Shown one piece after another: positions 1 through 12,466 of a DNA stretch of 64,000 bases (its first letter is position 1; each line of letters opens with the position of its first letter). The stretch spans positions 7,954,501 through 8,018,500 of the forward strand of contig PUFA01000066.1 of the NCBI GenBank assembly GCA_003508835.1, written 5' to 3'. The stretch comes from Eonycteris spelaea. Taxonomy: Eukaryota; Chordata; Mammalia; Chiroptera; Pteropodidae. The notes under the pieces were generated by a model. It had not been told where the DNA came from. It ran no database searches and saw nothing but the letters and a program-made list of their open reading frames with translations. The translations under genes were made by a program, and so were the position numbers.

Positions 1-790
1 CGTCCCATCAGGCTGCTTCCCGTTTGGGGCTGTTGTGAATGGAGATGCTGTGAAAATTCTTTTACAACTCTTTTTGTGGACATCAATGGGCATTCATTTC
101 CTTTGCGTAAAGAACTAGAGTAGAATTTCTAATTCATAGGGTAGGTGCATTTATGACTTAATGAGAAGTTGCCAAACAGTCGCTCAGAGTGTTGTATCAT
201 TTTACCCTCTCTCCAGCGATGTTTAGAATTCCAGTGACTCTGCATCTCACCAGTATTTGTCTGTCTCACTTCAGTTATCTTAGTGTGCGTAAAGTGACAT
301 CTCGTTGAGCTTTTAATCTGCATTTCTCAGATGACTAATAACATCGAGCATCTTTGCATGAGCCTATTTGTCATTCATATATCTTTTCTGAAGTCACTAT
401 TCAAGAATGTCTTTTGCCCATTTTTATCTGGGGTTTTTGTCTTGTTTCTTCCAGAGTTGTAGAAATTGTTAACCTGTTACAAATACAACTTTTTTTGCCA
501 GAGATATTTATTGTGACTGTTCTCCCAGGTATGTGTACTGGGAATGTGTTCTTCCATTCTGTGGCTTGCCTTTTTTGTTTTCTTAATGATGTCTTCTGGT
601 GAAGGGGAGCTTTCGTTTTCATGAAGCCCATGTTATCAATTTTGCCTGTTTCGGTTCCTACTTTTTTAGTCCTCTCTAAGTGTGCTCTGCCTGCCCTAAG
701 GTCTCAAAGATTTTCTCCTGTTTTCTTCATAGTTTAGCTTCATGAGTTATCTCAAGTTAGTTTTCTGCATCGTGTTTCTGCTGAGTCGCC
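1..790 (-). mobile_element. L1 LINE relic, antisense
   Basis: The T-rich plus strand reads as the reverse complement of the L1 ORF2/3' region. Recognisable phrases include the segment around 30-130 about new infectious-type L1 tail wording (tgaatgg...gtggacatcaatgggcattcatttc) and the block at 560-740 corresponding to the ORF2 stretch upstream of the 3'UTR. Divergence is heavy, so it is an ancient copy lying in RAB22A intron 2. Confidence 0.75.
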
Positions 791-2590
791 TGCCATCATC
801 CTTCGCATATGTGTGATGTATCCTTTTCTTGCCTGGCCGCTTTTAAGATCTATCTTTTGTTTTCAGCAGTTTATTGTAATATTCCAGGTGCGTAATATAT
901 CCTGGGTTCATTGAGTTTCTTGGATCAGAAATTTGATTATTTGAGCCATTTTCATCTATTTATCAAAATCGTCTGGCTGCCCCATTCTCTTGCTCCACCT
1001 GTGGGATTCCAGTTGCACACGTTAAACTGTTAGATACCATCTCACAGGTGACTGAGGCATGGGGTGGTTCGTTTTGTCCCCCATCTTTTTCTCTCTGTTC
1101 TTAGGATCACGTTACATCTACAAACGTGTCTTTAAGTTCTCTCGATCCCTTCTTCTACTGTCTCTGCAGCAAATCTAGTGCATTTTTTTCACTGAAGATA
1201 CTGTCCTTAATTCTACATTTTCATTTGGTTTTTCATATTGTATATGCTTAGATTCCCCATCTGTTCACGCTTTTGCTTTAAGCTCTAATTATGACTCTTT
1301 TGCTTCAAGCTCTAATTATGTTTGTAATGGGCACTTTTAAAGTCCCTGTCTGCCAGCGCCAGCATCTGGACCAGCCCAGGACCTTTTGCATTCACTCTGC
1401 TCTCCGGACCATGGCTGCATTCCTTTGCATACCCGGCAGTGTCTGCCTGCACGCTGTGCGCTGCGGAAGGTACCGCTGCAGAGGTCTCAGGGTCTCCTGT
1501 CCTTGGCTGAGGGGCGCTGAGTTTTGTTTTAGCAGAAAGTTAAGTTCTAGACGAGCCGCCTTGAACTGGTGAAGCTTGCTTTTCTGCTTCACTAGGAGGT
1601 TCTGTTGCAGCGTTGTCTTCAGCCTTATGGCAAGTCCATATTCCTGGGACCGTGTCTTCGTTTCAAAGGTGTGGCCTACGACCATTTTCGTTCAGGGTGT
1701 CCACAGAGCCCCTGGAACATGGCGGGATTCGAACCCCCAGCTCTTCCTTTCCTGCAGTTGGGAGCGGCTGAAATCGCTGCTCGACACTTGTCCGCCGTCC
1801 AGCGGTGGCTGACTTGGAGCCTCCCCCGTCGCGTGCGGTGTAGGAGCAGCCGCGGGTTTGGGAGGGGTCCGTGTGTGGACTTGCTGCTCCCTCCTCTGCC
1901 TCCATTTCTCGGACGGCTCCTCTCTATCCCCAGCCACACCAGCAGCCCCGAACCTTGTCCCTCAGCTCTGCTTTTGCCCTTGACGTGTTCATGACAGCTA
2001 CAGCCGCCATCACTGGATGCCGTCACTGGACGCGTGACTACCTAATTAATTTGAGTGTCTGATATTTTATTATAGTTAGTGATATATTTATGTTTAAACC
2101 TACATTTTTATACATTACTTTTTACTTTTGCTGTCTGTACTATGTTTTTTGGATTGAATTTTGTTTTGTTTTTAATGCCTATGTCTCCCCCATTGTCATC
2201 TGGGCGATAACGCGTCTTTTATTATCCTTCACGTGTTTATTCTGGAAATCACCCTGTGCATCCTTGGCTTATTCGAATATAACATAAATTATTACTTGTA
2301 TCATGTTCCAGCAGTGCAGGGATCTCAAGTCCAGTTTCCCTGCTTCCTGCCTGTTGTTCTCTTGTTTTAACTCCATAACTTAGACCTCACTGGCCACTCG
2401 CGCAGAGAACATTCCCGTCGCTCTCCCCCACACGTCTGCTCTTTCCCTTGCTTTCCGTCCCGCTGCCGTTTCTGATTTCCATCCGGGGTTACTTCGTTCT
2501 GAAGAGCACTGTGTATTGCCTTTAACATACTCTCTTAGTGCTCAGGTGTGTGTCTGAAAATGTCTTAATTTCATTTTTTTTTAATTGAGC
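791..2590 (-). mobile_element. Old L1-derived sequence, antisense
   Basis: This T-rich stretch continues the antisense L1 character, with a GC-richer middle (1330-2050). The parts at 1200-1330 and 2060-2590 resemble internal L1M sequence in reverse complement. The middle is assigned only by continuity and similarity to L1 5'/internal regions. The open frames here are remnants or chance. Confidence 0.5.
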
Positions 2591-4408
2591 AATTTTTTAA
2601 AATATGCAATTCAGTGAATTTTTACCTTGTATTCGTTTAAGTATCATCAAGATAAAGAACATTCCTGTTACCTCAGACAGCCCCCTTCCTGGTCTGTCCA
2701 CCCTCACCTACCTAAGTTCTGACTTCTGTCACCGTAGATACATGTGTTTAAATTCCGTGTAGATGGAGTCGTGTGTACTCATTTATGCTGCCTTCCTTGA
2801 CTCAAAACACTGCTTTTGAGACTCATCCATGTTACTGCAGATATTAGTAGTTCGTTCCTTTTCACTGCTGAGTCGCGGTATTCTATTGTACGAATAGTCC
2901 ACGGTTTGTTCACCCATCTCGTGGAGTCTGGTTTTGAACCATTATGAATGAAGCTGCTACGAGTATTTGCATGCAGTTACTGTTGTGACATATACACGTG
3001 TTACTCTTGAGCATATACCTAAGGGTGGAATTTCTGGTTACGGGGCTCGTTATTTGTCATCGTGGAACACATTACCTTAAAACAACCGTGAGCGTGCATT
3101 ACCTCACACAGTGTTTGCGGGTCAGGGATTCAGGCACACCTTAGCTGGCTTAAGTCCACTTGAGTGTCCTCACAACATGGCAGCCACTTTCTCGTGACGC
3201 GGAATCCACGCCAGCACAAGAGGAAGCCACGGTGCTTTATGATCTCATCCGTCATTTCCTTAATGTCCTGTTGATCGCAGGGGTCAGCCCCATCTGCTGT
3301 GCAAGGGGACTGCACAAGGACGGAAGTCCCAGGAGTGAGGACCCTTAGGGCCATCCTGAGTGCCCTGGGTGCCACAGTGGGTCTAAAGGCTTGTCTAGCT
3401 TCGTGAGAAACTGTTCTTTTCCAAAGCGGTTGCATTCCCTTCTTCGTTCCCACCAGCAGTGCACGAAAGGACCATTCGCTCCACGTCTTCGCCACAGTTG
3501 TTTTTAATTTTAGCCGTTTTGGCAGGTCATAATCATTTTTGTGGTCTATTTTCACTGGATATTGAATTCTTGGTTCTCAGTTATTGTCTTTCAGAACTTT
3601 GAAAATATGTAGCCCATTTTCTTCTGGCCTCATTTGTCTTTATTGAAGTCAGGTGTCAGTCGTTCCCTCTCATGAAGTTAGTGTGTCATTTTTTTCCTCA
3701 GAGTGCCTTCAGGATTTCCTTGCCTTTAAGTACGTGAGGTTCTCCTTGTATTTCTCCTGCTTGGCTCTTAGTAGTCCTTGAACCTGTGGTGTGATGTCTT
3801 TCGAGTTGGAAAATTCTCAGCCATTGTCAGTCTTGCTTTCTCTCACATTCTCAGGCAACTGGTACTTGTAGTTTAGAATTTTTTCATATTTTTTTCTATG
3901 TCTCTTACACTTTTCCATATTTTCCATCATTTTTTCCTCCAGTCTAGGTATTTTCTTTTAGCTCTTCACCTAGTTCTTTAATCATTTTTTTCAACTAACT
4001 CTAATTTGACTGTAAACCTATGCATTAAATTCCTGATTTCAGTTATTATTTTTCTAAAGTTCTAGAGTATCCATTTGGTTTTGTTTATTTGTTTTAGTTT
4101 CTTTTTCTCTGCTGAAATTGTTTTTATTTTCTTACCGTTATTAGGCATAACTATTTTAAAGTCCACTTCTAATTACAAAACAATGGAAAGTGGGTGACAT
4201 TGGAGTTGGATAGTAGAGTCTGCTGTGTGTGTAAGTGAGAATTTTCATAATGAAAGTTAAAGATGTCTCTAAATCACGTCCATTTCTCTTCATAGTCTTT
4301 TATCTCTATTGTTGGTCACATTGACTTATCTCCTTGAATGTGTAGTTTGTTTGTTATTGCATTCTAGACATTGTATTAAAGTTTTATAAATAATTTGAAG
4401 CTCTAGAT
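2591..4408 (-). mobile_element. L1 LINE, antisense, split by an LTR insertion
   Basis: 2591-3040 and 3379-4408 are collinear pieces of one antisense L1. The left piece ends at the L1 phrase 'gtggaatttctggtta'. The right piece resumes with 'ctgttcttttccaaagcggttgcattccc', the next expected L1 segment, and runs on into T-rich internal L1 sequence to about 4400. The LTR-like element between them entered an existing L1. Confidence 0.75.
3043..3378 (-). mobile_element. Probable MLT1-type (ERVL-MaLR) LTR, antisense, nested in L1
   Basis: The block contains old MaLR-LTR wording in reverse complement: 'taaaacaaccgtgag', 'tgcgggtcagggattcaggc', 'gtgtcctcacaacatggcagcc', 'aggggactgcacaagg' and a final 'ggccatcctgag'. 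It interrupts a collinear L1. Central deletions shorten it. The class assignment is from memory of the MLT1 consensus; the nested placement is seen directly. Confidence 0.55.
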
Positions 4409-4566
4409 CAGAGTCAGCAAACCTGTAACCCAGGAGCCAAATCCAGTCACAACAATTTATTTACATGTTTTCTGTGGCTGTTTTTATGCTACAGCACCGA
4501 AGGGGACAGAGATTATGGCACACAAAAGTAAAATTAAAAATATTTACTATGTAACCCTTTGCAGCT
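4409..4566. mobile_element. hAT-type non-autonomous DNA transposon relic
   Basis: It starts CAGAGTCAGCAAAC and carries 'gagccaaatccagt', 'ctgtggctgtttttatgctacagc' and 'aaaatatttactatgtaaccctttgcag', the signature order of the common mammalian MER/Charlie-type element whose ends read CAGGGGTCGGCAAAC. A related copy lies at 17495-17711. Confidence 0.7.
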
Positions 4567-4830
4567 CCTCCTCTGCATGTTTTCCTCCAGGCGCACAAAT
4601 CCAGTCCCCACCACCACGTGGACGCCTTATCACTTGTGGGGCAGAATCTGAATTGTCTTCCTTAGTGTAGGGGTGTGTCCACCCCAGCAGTCTCTGCTAA
4701 TCCCTCCTGCCGCCTTTACCCCAAACCTGTTTTTACAACCTTTGTGCCTTTGTTTTTTTGGGGGAAGGTGGGGGTTGTTTGATTGATGGTTTGCCTGTTG
4801 TATTGACCAGACCTTCTAGTACAGTGTAGA
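4567..4830. other. Intronic sequence, no element assigned
   Basis: I see no exon or confidently named repeat here. It may be a further piece of the antisense L1 interrupted by the hAT element. Confidence 0.4.
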
Positions 4831-5475
4831 AGTGGTAACAGTGCCTTGTTCTTAAGACATGGCTAAACTTAAAGAACAACCACCAAAGTGTTGCTGAGAA
4901 CATGGAACAAGTAGAACTTTACACGTTTCTATTGGGACTATAAACGGTGTGACTACTTGGAGGAGTCTTCTCACGTGAAGTTGAACGTACATCAACCCTG
5001 TGACCCCCAGCAATTCCACCCTTGGGTATTTACCTACGAGAAATGAAGATACATGCTTGCAAAAAGACCTGTGCAGAATGTTTACCACGGCCGTATTCAT
5101 AATAGCCAGAACCTTAAAGCCACCCACATGCCCCTCAGCACAAGAATGGGCAAAGTGTGATATAGTCAGACGATGGCGTGCTACACAGCAATAAAGAATT
5201 AACGTAGATACGTTTCAAAAACATTATTAAAGGAAAGAAGCTAGACAAAATAGAGTATATACTTTGTGATTCCACTTATACGAAACCCAAGGACTATCAA
5301 AACTAATCTATGAAGTCGAAGTCAAAAATGGCTTGCCTGGGGTAGGTACAAGAATTAACTGGAAATGGGCATGAGAGAACTTTCTGGGCTTGTGGAAACG
5401 GTCTTCATCTTTTGTGCAGTAGTTACATGAGACTATGAAGTGTTGAAACCACTCTACCTTTTATTGTACATTAAT
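4831..5475 (+). mobile_element. L1 LINE 3' end, sense
   Basis: The plus strand carries the L1 ORF2-end/3'UTR text in order: 'gaccccc agcaattccaccc', 'ttacctacgagaaatgaa', 'gtattcataatagccagaacc', 'cacatgcccctcagc', 'gattccacttatacgaaa' and 'cactctaccttttattgtaca'. It is 5'-truncated, as usual, and opposite in orientation to the L1s at 1-4400. Confidence 0.85.
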
Positions 5476-5479
5476 TATA

Positions 5480-5660
5480 GCTTGATAAGCATCTTGTGTT
5501 AGTACTGAAGTTATTCCTAGTTTTCAAATGAGAGAACTGAGGCAAGGTGAGGTGAAGGAACTTGTCCAGTGATTTGCAGTTGGTGGCAAAACTAATAAGC
5601 AGGGTCGAGTCGTCTGGCTTAAAAGTCCACGCTCTTAACCCAGTACGCCCGTGCCTCATG
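5480..5660 (-). repeat. MIR SINE, antisense
   Basis: The reverse complement of the MIR core is recognisable: 'caaatgagagaactgaggca', 'ggaacttgtccagtgatttgcagttggtggc' and 'ccacgctcttaacccagtacgcc', the last being the start of MIR in reverse. Confidence 0.85.
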
Positions 5661-6170
5661 CCACATGCCCAGCAGTTCTACCTCTGGGACTTTATCCCAC
5701 AGATAAACTCACATTCCGAGCAAGGTTCGTAATTGTACAGAGTTCATAATTGCAGCATTGTTGATTAGTAGGGGTATGATTATGTAAATTGTAGGGCAAC
5801 CATTCAATAGAATATAATAAAGGAATGAAACAGCTTAAGAAAACTTTCTGCTTACATTGGATGATCTAGGTGTAGTGTAGAGTGAAAAAAAAATCAAAGA
5901 TGTGTAGTAGATGCTACCATCTGTGTTAAAAATAAATGAAGGAGGGTGTAGGGGACGTGTGCATGTGTAAAGCTGAAGTATTTCTGAAAGAAGACCTTAG
6001 AAACTGGTAAGGTCAGTTTCCAGGGAGGGGGATCGAATGGGGGGAACGGGAAGAAGGGAGACGTTTCCGTGTGTGCCCATGCCGTGCGTTTTGGATAATG
6101 AAGCATGTGACTGTCCTACCTATTCGGAAAATTAATGAATACAATCACAATTTGGAAATGACTGAAATAG
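5661..6170 (+). mobile_element. L1 LINE 3'UTR, sense
   Basis: The text matches old L1 (L1ME-like) 3' ends: 'cagcagttctacctctgggactttatcccacagataaactcaca', a short 'gcagcattgttgattag', 'atgctaccatctgtgttaaaaa', a GGGAGGGG stretch near 6025 and 'catgtgactgtcctacctattcgg'. It is separated from the L1 at 4831-5475 by the MIR. Confidence 0.75.
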
Positions 6171-7069
6171 CCCATCACACACACAGTTGCCTGAGCTGAC
6201 AGAAGCCTGCCTGAGACTTCTCAGAACTCTTTCTCCCCCTCACACCCGTCGATACCCTGTGGCTTTTGTGTGTCAGCCTCAAAGTGTCCCTTCTTGTTCA
6301 TCAGGCGTGCCCCATCTTTCTCTAGGGTCATGTCAGGACCCCTTAGCCTGTTTCCTGTCTTTTCCCTTTTCTGTCTAGTTCTGCCGTGAGTCCGAGCTCT
6401 CACACTGCTTGGTGTTCCCCAGTGTTCCCCTACCTGTCTGTTTCCACTTCAGCCCCGAAAGGTCCTTAAAAATAGAGATCCGTTTCACTCGTGCCTGGGT
6501 TGTAAGGGCCTGGTATCTGAAGAGGGACCCTAAAGTTCTGTTGCCCGCTTCCAGAGTTCACCTCTGAAGCAGGTCTGAAGCAGGTCTGATGGCATCAGCC
6601 CTTCCTGCCCGCTCAGTGGCTCTCCTCCACCTTTGGCTGTCTTTCCCAGAGCATGGTCTGTAAGGTGACTTTAACTGGCACACATATGAGCATGTTAAAT
6701 TTATATTGCTAAGTTTTTATCATCTGTTAGGAAAAAGAAATCAATAAAACTAGTCCGTGAAACTTGTAGGTTTTTAATTTTACCAATGTTATTGCTTAGA
6801 CAAGGCTTTTTTATTTTTTGACTTTTTATAATATTTAGTTGTAATAATTCACATGGAGCACAGATAAAACAGAAATGATGACAGTGAATCCCTGGCCTTT
6901 GGGGGAACGCTGGCTTACAGGAAATGGAGTTTCACAGAGAGAAGATGTTCGTTAGTGTTGGGGTGCAGCTGCTTGCTGACCTCCATCCTCTGTCCCCGGC
7001 CTGCCTGTTCTGTGGCCACCTAATTGCACTCCCTACCGCACCCCACCCAGTCTGACTCTGCCTGCCTCA
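6171..7069. other. RAB22A intron 2 sequence, no assigned element
   Basis: No exon is seen. An 11-bp unit (tctgaagcagg) is tandemly duplicated at about 6563-6584. The rest is unremarkable intronic sequence. Confidence 0.5.
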
Positions 7070-7099
7070 CCCTCTCTCTCTCTCTCTCATACACACACA
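7070..7099. repeat. (CT)n/(CA)n microsatellite
   Basis: A short run of CT dinucleotides passes into four CA units. Confidence 0.9.
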
Positions 7100-7181
7100 G
7101 CCAGGTCCTGTCCCCATCTGCTCCTTCCTGGACTTCTGGGTTCGGCTCAAACTTCCCCTCTTCTCTGAAGCCCTCCTGCTG

Positions 7182-7520
7182 TGTTAGCTCCCTATAGCTG
7201 CTGTAACAAATTACAGCAAAGTTGTGCCTCATAAGAACACAGGTTTATTATTTTATAATTCTGCAAGTCAGAAGTGTGAAATTAGTCAAGGTGCTGGCAG
7301 AGCTGGCTCCTTCCAGAGGCTTCGAGGGGCCAATCCATTCATTGGCCTTTTCTAGCCTCTCGTGGCCGGTGTGACTTGTGGCCGTTGCATCCATGTGCAG
7401 GGCACATCATTCCAGCCTCTACTTACCGCTTCACATCGCCTTCTTCCTGCCTCCGGGTCCCTCTCGTAAGGACCCTTGTGACTGCATCGGGCTCACCCAG
7501 ATAGGGCAGGGCATCATTCG
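7182..7520 (-). mobile_element. MLT1-type (ERVL-MaLR) LTR, antisense
   Basis: The block begins 'gttagctccctatagctgctgtaacaaattacagc' and continues with 'ggtttattattttataattctgcaagtcagaagt', 'ggcttgtggccgttgcatcc' (approximately), 'ttcacatcgccttcttcctgcc' and 'taaggacccttgtgactgcatcgggctcaccc'. This is the reverse-complement order of an MLT1 LTR from its 3' end inward. It is a solitary fragment with no coding remains beside it. Confidence 0.7.
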
Positions 7521-10140
7521 ACCTCCCACCCCTGGCATCCACTTTCCTGGGTGCTCAGATTTGGCTTGACCTCTGCGCCGTCTCAGCTCTGCCCACCCTT
7601 TGGTATCTCACTGAATATCTGCCTTGTGATCAGTCTGTTCAGCTGCCGGTCCTCCCACTGTGAGCCTCCTGGGGCAGGGAAGGGCTGGCACTCATCCTGC
7701 CTGCCCCATGTCCCTGTCTTCAGGTGGAAGGCCACGCGTTTGAGGGAGTGGACTGCCCAGTGCTGCGTCCCTGCATTAAAATGAGGAAGAGTCGAACCCA
7801 GGCAGAGGTTCACAGGTCACACGTGTGAAAGTGGAACGGGTGCCTGACGGAGAGGAGCACTTCGCCAGGGCGGCTGGTTTCATCATCTCGTGTGATCTGA
7901 AAGGTTGCATGTTATGTAAATTATTCTTGACAGGCTTAGGAAATGGGAGGCTAAACTCTGTCATTAAACTTAGTTATCTTTATTTTTAAAGATACCTTTT
8001 TGTGCGTTTAAATATTTCCCCAGAAGGTTTTAGAATAACATAAAAGTAGAAAGGACTGAAGGATTTGCTTGGGCTGACCATGAACGTGCAGAGCAGACCA
8101 TCTGTCGTGCACCCCTCTGGTTCAGGTGGAGACTGATGGCTTAAAAGGAAGCACTAGTGATGCCTCAGCTCAGATCTGGTTAGTGAAGAGATGGTCGAGT
8201 TTGAAGGAAGGGGTGAAGACGTGCACGGCTGTGGGCCCTCATAGGTCGCTGAACTTACGGTGCTCAGACGACGGCGGGCTTTTCAAAGCCTCTGAGGTAA
8301 GACAGATGTGCCCCACATTCAGCTAATTCTCACTGAGCCCCTGACAGACTCTTCGTCCATCCCAAACTCCTGGCGGCCCGTGGGTGTGTCCATTAGCAGA
8401 ACTGCTAGATCCCATGTACTTTTGATCATGTCTCAGACTTGGTATAGTCAATGCTGTTCCTGTCCGCGTATATAACCTGGAGATCCAAGCATCATTTGTG
8501 TGACACTTAGAGTTGTTTATGGTCCTTCATTAATTCTTAAACATGCTGAGTTGGTCATCCTTAAAAGGCACCATATGTCATTACGGAGAAGACAGCATCT
8601 CATGTGCCATCCCAGGGAAAGGGCTTGCAGTCCGGAGAGGCACTGGAACGTGGTGGCAGGCCACACCTGTGCTCGGACCGCCGAACGAGTCCCCTGCACT
8701 GAAGGAAAAGAAACTTGAAAACATCTTGTGGCAAGTGTTTTCATTGGGAATATGTGCTCTGACCGAAGATCATTGGTGTGCATAAAAGTCATATTTTTAG
8801 AATGTCGTGAAAAATGGAGAAGCATGTGAAAGGCGTTCTAGCTTTAGGAAATAATGCTAGTGGGGATTTTAGATTAAAGAGGTAATAAGATCTGCCTAGG
8901 CAGAGTGATGAGAGATGGCTTAGTAGTAAAAAAATAAGGTCATCAGACAAGTAAATGGCAGGCTAGAAAATAAAAATGTGTCATTTGGGTGGCAGGAAGC
9001 CATCTCCAGTTTTTCAAAAAGCCAGATACTGAAGTGATCAGACCCTCCGCACCATTTAACTTGAACGTTGAAGGAGTGATCCTGGTGTCCCAGTGACCGT
9101 GGGAGGGAAGAATTGTAGGAGTCCCGTTCAAAGACTAGGGTCCGATTTCTGAGTTTATTTCAAAGGTTGAAGATCAAGTGTAGATTAAATATAAAATGAA
9201 AAACCAGACAGCTCTACGAAATTGGATGCAAGTGACCGAGGACGTAGACGCTCATTGCAGACCAGTGTCGAGTCGGTGGGAGGCAGACATCATGCTCTGA
9301 GAACTTGGAAGTGGGGACTCTCACGGGGCTGGGCTGGAAAGAAGCCCAGTTCTTTCCATGTCGTATGTGAGACAGCGAGGTGTTTAGATTGTGTAATTAA
9401 GACAAAATCAGATTTAGAAAAGTGCTGTTCTCAGCAGGTGACAACGTGAAGCTGTGGGACAGGATTCATGCACATGAGTCAGGAAGGAGGCCGCCTGCCT
9501 CGGGCCAGCCCAAAGCTCCCTAGGGACCGGTTGGGTGAGACATCTCGTGTGTGACCCTGTGTCCAGGTGTTGCCACTACATAGACAAACCAAGTCCAAAT
9601 GCTGAGGAAACGGAAGTGTTTCTTACAGGTGTGATAGGCCAAGATTTCAGACTCTCAAAAATCAGCACATACCTACGGGGCCTTGGTAGGGCTGAGGAGA
9701 GGAGAGGTGAGGGAGCTGTGATCATCACACCTTCGCCACCTGAGCTGGGACCGGCAGGTGACAAAGGACACCTGATTCCACGCGAGTCAGCAGCAGAGAG
9801 AGCCCATGAAGTGCCGTGGCTTTTTCCTTGGAACCCTGAAGTCTGAGGGGTGGGGGGCCACGCTGACTGTCCACACAGCTTCTGGGCTTGCCTGGCGCAG
9901 GGATTAGGGCTGGTGGCTGAGCAGGCAGGAGGGACTTCCCCGAGCAGGGTCAGCCTTGTGCCAGTTGAACCACATCCCTCACCCTCCGCGGCCACACGCC
10001 TGGCTGCAGTGAGAGAGCCAGGGTCACCTCTGACCCAGGTCCCCAAGCACTTCAGTAGCATTTCTCACCTTGTGCTTCGGGAGCTGCTTGGCCAAGACAT
10101 CCTGGAACCACTGGAGAGAAGAAAGCGAAATGTCTGTGGC
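7521..10140. other. RAB22A intron 2 sequence, no assigned element
   Basis: I found no exon with paired splice sites and Rab homology, no tRNA and no repeat I can name with confidence. Scattered short open frames of up to 161 codons look non-coding. Confidence 0.5.
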
Positions 10141-10440
10141 AACAGGATAAACACGTCAGAGCTCTGAGATACCACGGCACAGGGCGACAAGGAGCACACC
10201 CCCGTTCCGGCGGGTCCCTGCCCTCATGGAGCTCGACGTTTCGCAAGAGCGCGTGAGACTTGGAACAGATAAATTTTTAAAAAAAGATGAGCTAATCTGG
10301 CGTTGTGCAGACACAGGTAGGCGCCCTGAAGAAGAAACAGGGTGGTGTGTGTGGCCGAGGGAGGCTGGGGCAGGAAGCCGCCTGTGTGGGTGGAGCACAC
10401 AGCTTTCTGTGACCTTTGGCAGCTGACCTAAGACCTAGGG
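10141..10440 (-). mobile_element. L2 LINE 3' fragment, antisense
   Basis: The text 'gtccctgccctcatggagctcgacg' followed by 'gaacagataaa' is the reverse complement of the L2 3' region that reads 'tgagctccatgagggcagggac' in sense. Its limits are vague. Confidence 0.65.
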
Positions 10441-11570
10441 AGTGGGCGCATCTCAGCGTGGGAGAGCCCGTGGGAGAGCGTTCAAGGGGAGGGACGGTCA
10501 GGAAGAGCTAGGAACAGGTGACCAGTTTCTGGCTGCTGCGGCCCAGGCTGGGTGGGCCGGACTCGTGACCCAGGGTGTCCATGATGGGCAAAGAAAGACA
10601 AGACATCTCTGACTCAGGCCCAGAGAAGTGGACATCACAGCCAGCATGAAGGAGAACTTACTTTACGAGCTGGGAGGGTGCGCTGGGTTCCGCGCCGGGG
10701 GACTTGGGGCTTGCCCTCTCCTCTTTTCCTCTGAGAAGGCTACACGAGCCGTTGCCTCGAAAAGGAGGGTAGCGGTGAGCGGCAGGGGCCTGGACAGGAG
10801 CCCTAGCACGTGGGGTGATGGTCGTGTGGGCCGACGGGCCCACTAGGCAGGCCCAGCAACATAGGCTAGCCTTCACTCTGGCCCACGTAGCCTTGTGACT
10901 GTCCTTGAGCAAGGCAGCCACCCCACTACTGGGCAGAGGAAGCAGGTGGGGAGGCCGCTTGGGGCTTTTCTGGGTGGTTGAGACAGGGGGACAGACGGGA
11001 TTCTCAAAGAACTAGCAGTGTGGGCGAGCGATGCTGACGATGAAAGGACAGGAAGCCGGCAGACCCAGCCCCAGGAAGACCCAAGTGGAGAGCTCTGGGC
11101 ACATGCCGACCTTAGTGCAGATGAGGCACGGTAGAGAGTGGGGATGGGGAAAGCTGGAAGGACAGTCTGGGGTCAGGGACCGGAAGATGGGTCTAATCCT
11201 CCCAGAGACTTTCATCACATTACCGTGGCCCTTTGTCTTGCTCCTGAGTAATCAGTCTCTGCCTTCACTGAAGGGGAAGCGGTTGGCAGGTAGGTTGAAC
11301 TTCAGTGAGTTCCAGTCCTATAATGAAATGTTTCCTTTTAATTGTTACATACACCTTTCTCAGCTTTCTGCCTACTCCGAGTGTATTTCTTCTCTTCCTT
11401 GAGCAGCCGAAATGGATGCATCCGGTGCACTGGCTCTGTTAATAGGCCTCCATCAGATGCCTGTTGTCACTCTTAAGTGGAACACCACGACCCTAATTGA
11501 TGGAGAGTTGACTTGCAAGCTTTTAGGATTAATTGTAAAGTCTAAACGAAAACATTTCCCGGAGCTGCCT
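10441..11570. other. RAB22A intron 2 sequence, no assigned element
   Basis: It is GC-moderate intronic DNA without exon signals or recognised repeats. Confidence 0.45.
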
Positions 11571-11574
11571 TTAA

Positions 11575-11830
11575 ATAATAGTAGTAATACCTCGTATAGG
11601 CGTAGTGCTTTGCGATTTACAAAGCACTCTCCCGTATATCGTATCATTCAATCTTCACAATACACAAGGCTGCTGGAATGCCTAGATCTCTCCTGAGTGA
11701 GAAATCATGCTCCGCATCCCGATGTAATCACGGTGAGTTGCCAAAAGTCCTTGATACAATGACCATTTACTGAGCACCTTCTATGCGTAAAGCACTTTAC
11801 TAAGGACACCAAGGGGTAAATTTCCAGCGA
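11575..11830 (-). repeat. MIR-like and L2-tail fragments, antisense
   Basis: 11578-11690 resembles a divergent MIR in reverse ('gtgctttgcgatttacaaagcact', itself partly self-complementary). 11755-11825 resembles the reverse complement of the L2 3' end ('accatttactgagcaccttctatgcg'). Confidence 0.5.
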
Positions 11831-12107
11831 ATAAATATCCAGTAAATAGTACCTATCCAAAATGTGATCTTGCTTCCTAACTCATTTTTCCTTCCTCATC
11901 ATAGTCACTATTTTGGAGGTGCTTACTAAACTGTAAATTTATATAAATTGCCAGGAATTGGATTGTAGCAGAGTTTAAGTTTATAAATCTAAAGGTTCTA
12001 ATGCTTAGCTAAGCTCAGTAATTCTTTTTTTGTTTTCAAATTTAACTTTTATTTTTGTGTTTTGTTTTCAAGTCCACAGTAAGAAGTATGTTTAATATTG
12101 AAACTCA

Positions 12108-12131
12108 CTCTCTCTCTCTCTCTCTCTCTCT
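12108..12131. repeat. (TC)n microsatellite
   Basis: Twelve uninterrupted TC dinucleotides lie about 1.1 kb upstream of exon 3. Confidence 0.95.
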
Positions 12132-12466
12132 GCCACTTTGACCTCAGTGATTCTTTAGAGAGTCATTCCATCGATTTCAACTTGCAGTTTCTTGAAGTTT
12201 ATATATCTTAAAATTTTTAGGACAGCCAGCATATTTGAAAATGTCACGCTGTTGAGCTCACTGTCCTAATTAGGGTGATCGGGGTGTGGTTCTGAGAGCA
12301 CAGCTTGGCCCTTGGCCCCAGAAGGCCTGTGCAGTAGAAGGAAAAATATAATTATCTCCGGGTTCTTCGAGGCGTTGAGGACCCTGGGAGGCACAGGACT
12401 TCCGAGGAGGGGCCCCTCTGGGTGAGGTGGGCTGCAGCCCCAGCACGAGGCTTCTGAACCTCTGTC

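Noticed and set aside
1715..1745. tRNA-like B-box complement 'gggattcgaacccccagc'
   Set aside because: No cloverleaf or matching A box is found around it; one B-box-like word in old intronic sequence is expected by chance or from a decayed tRNA-derived SINE.
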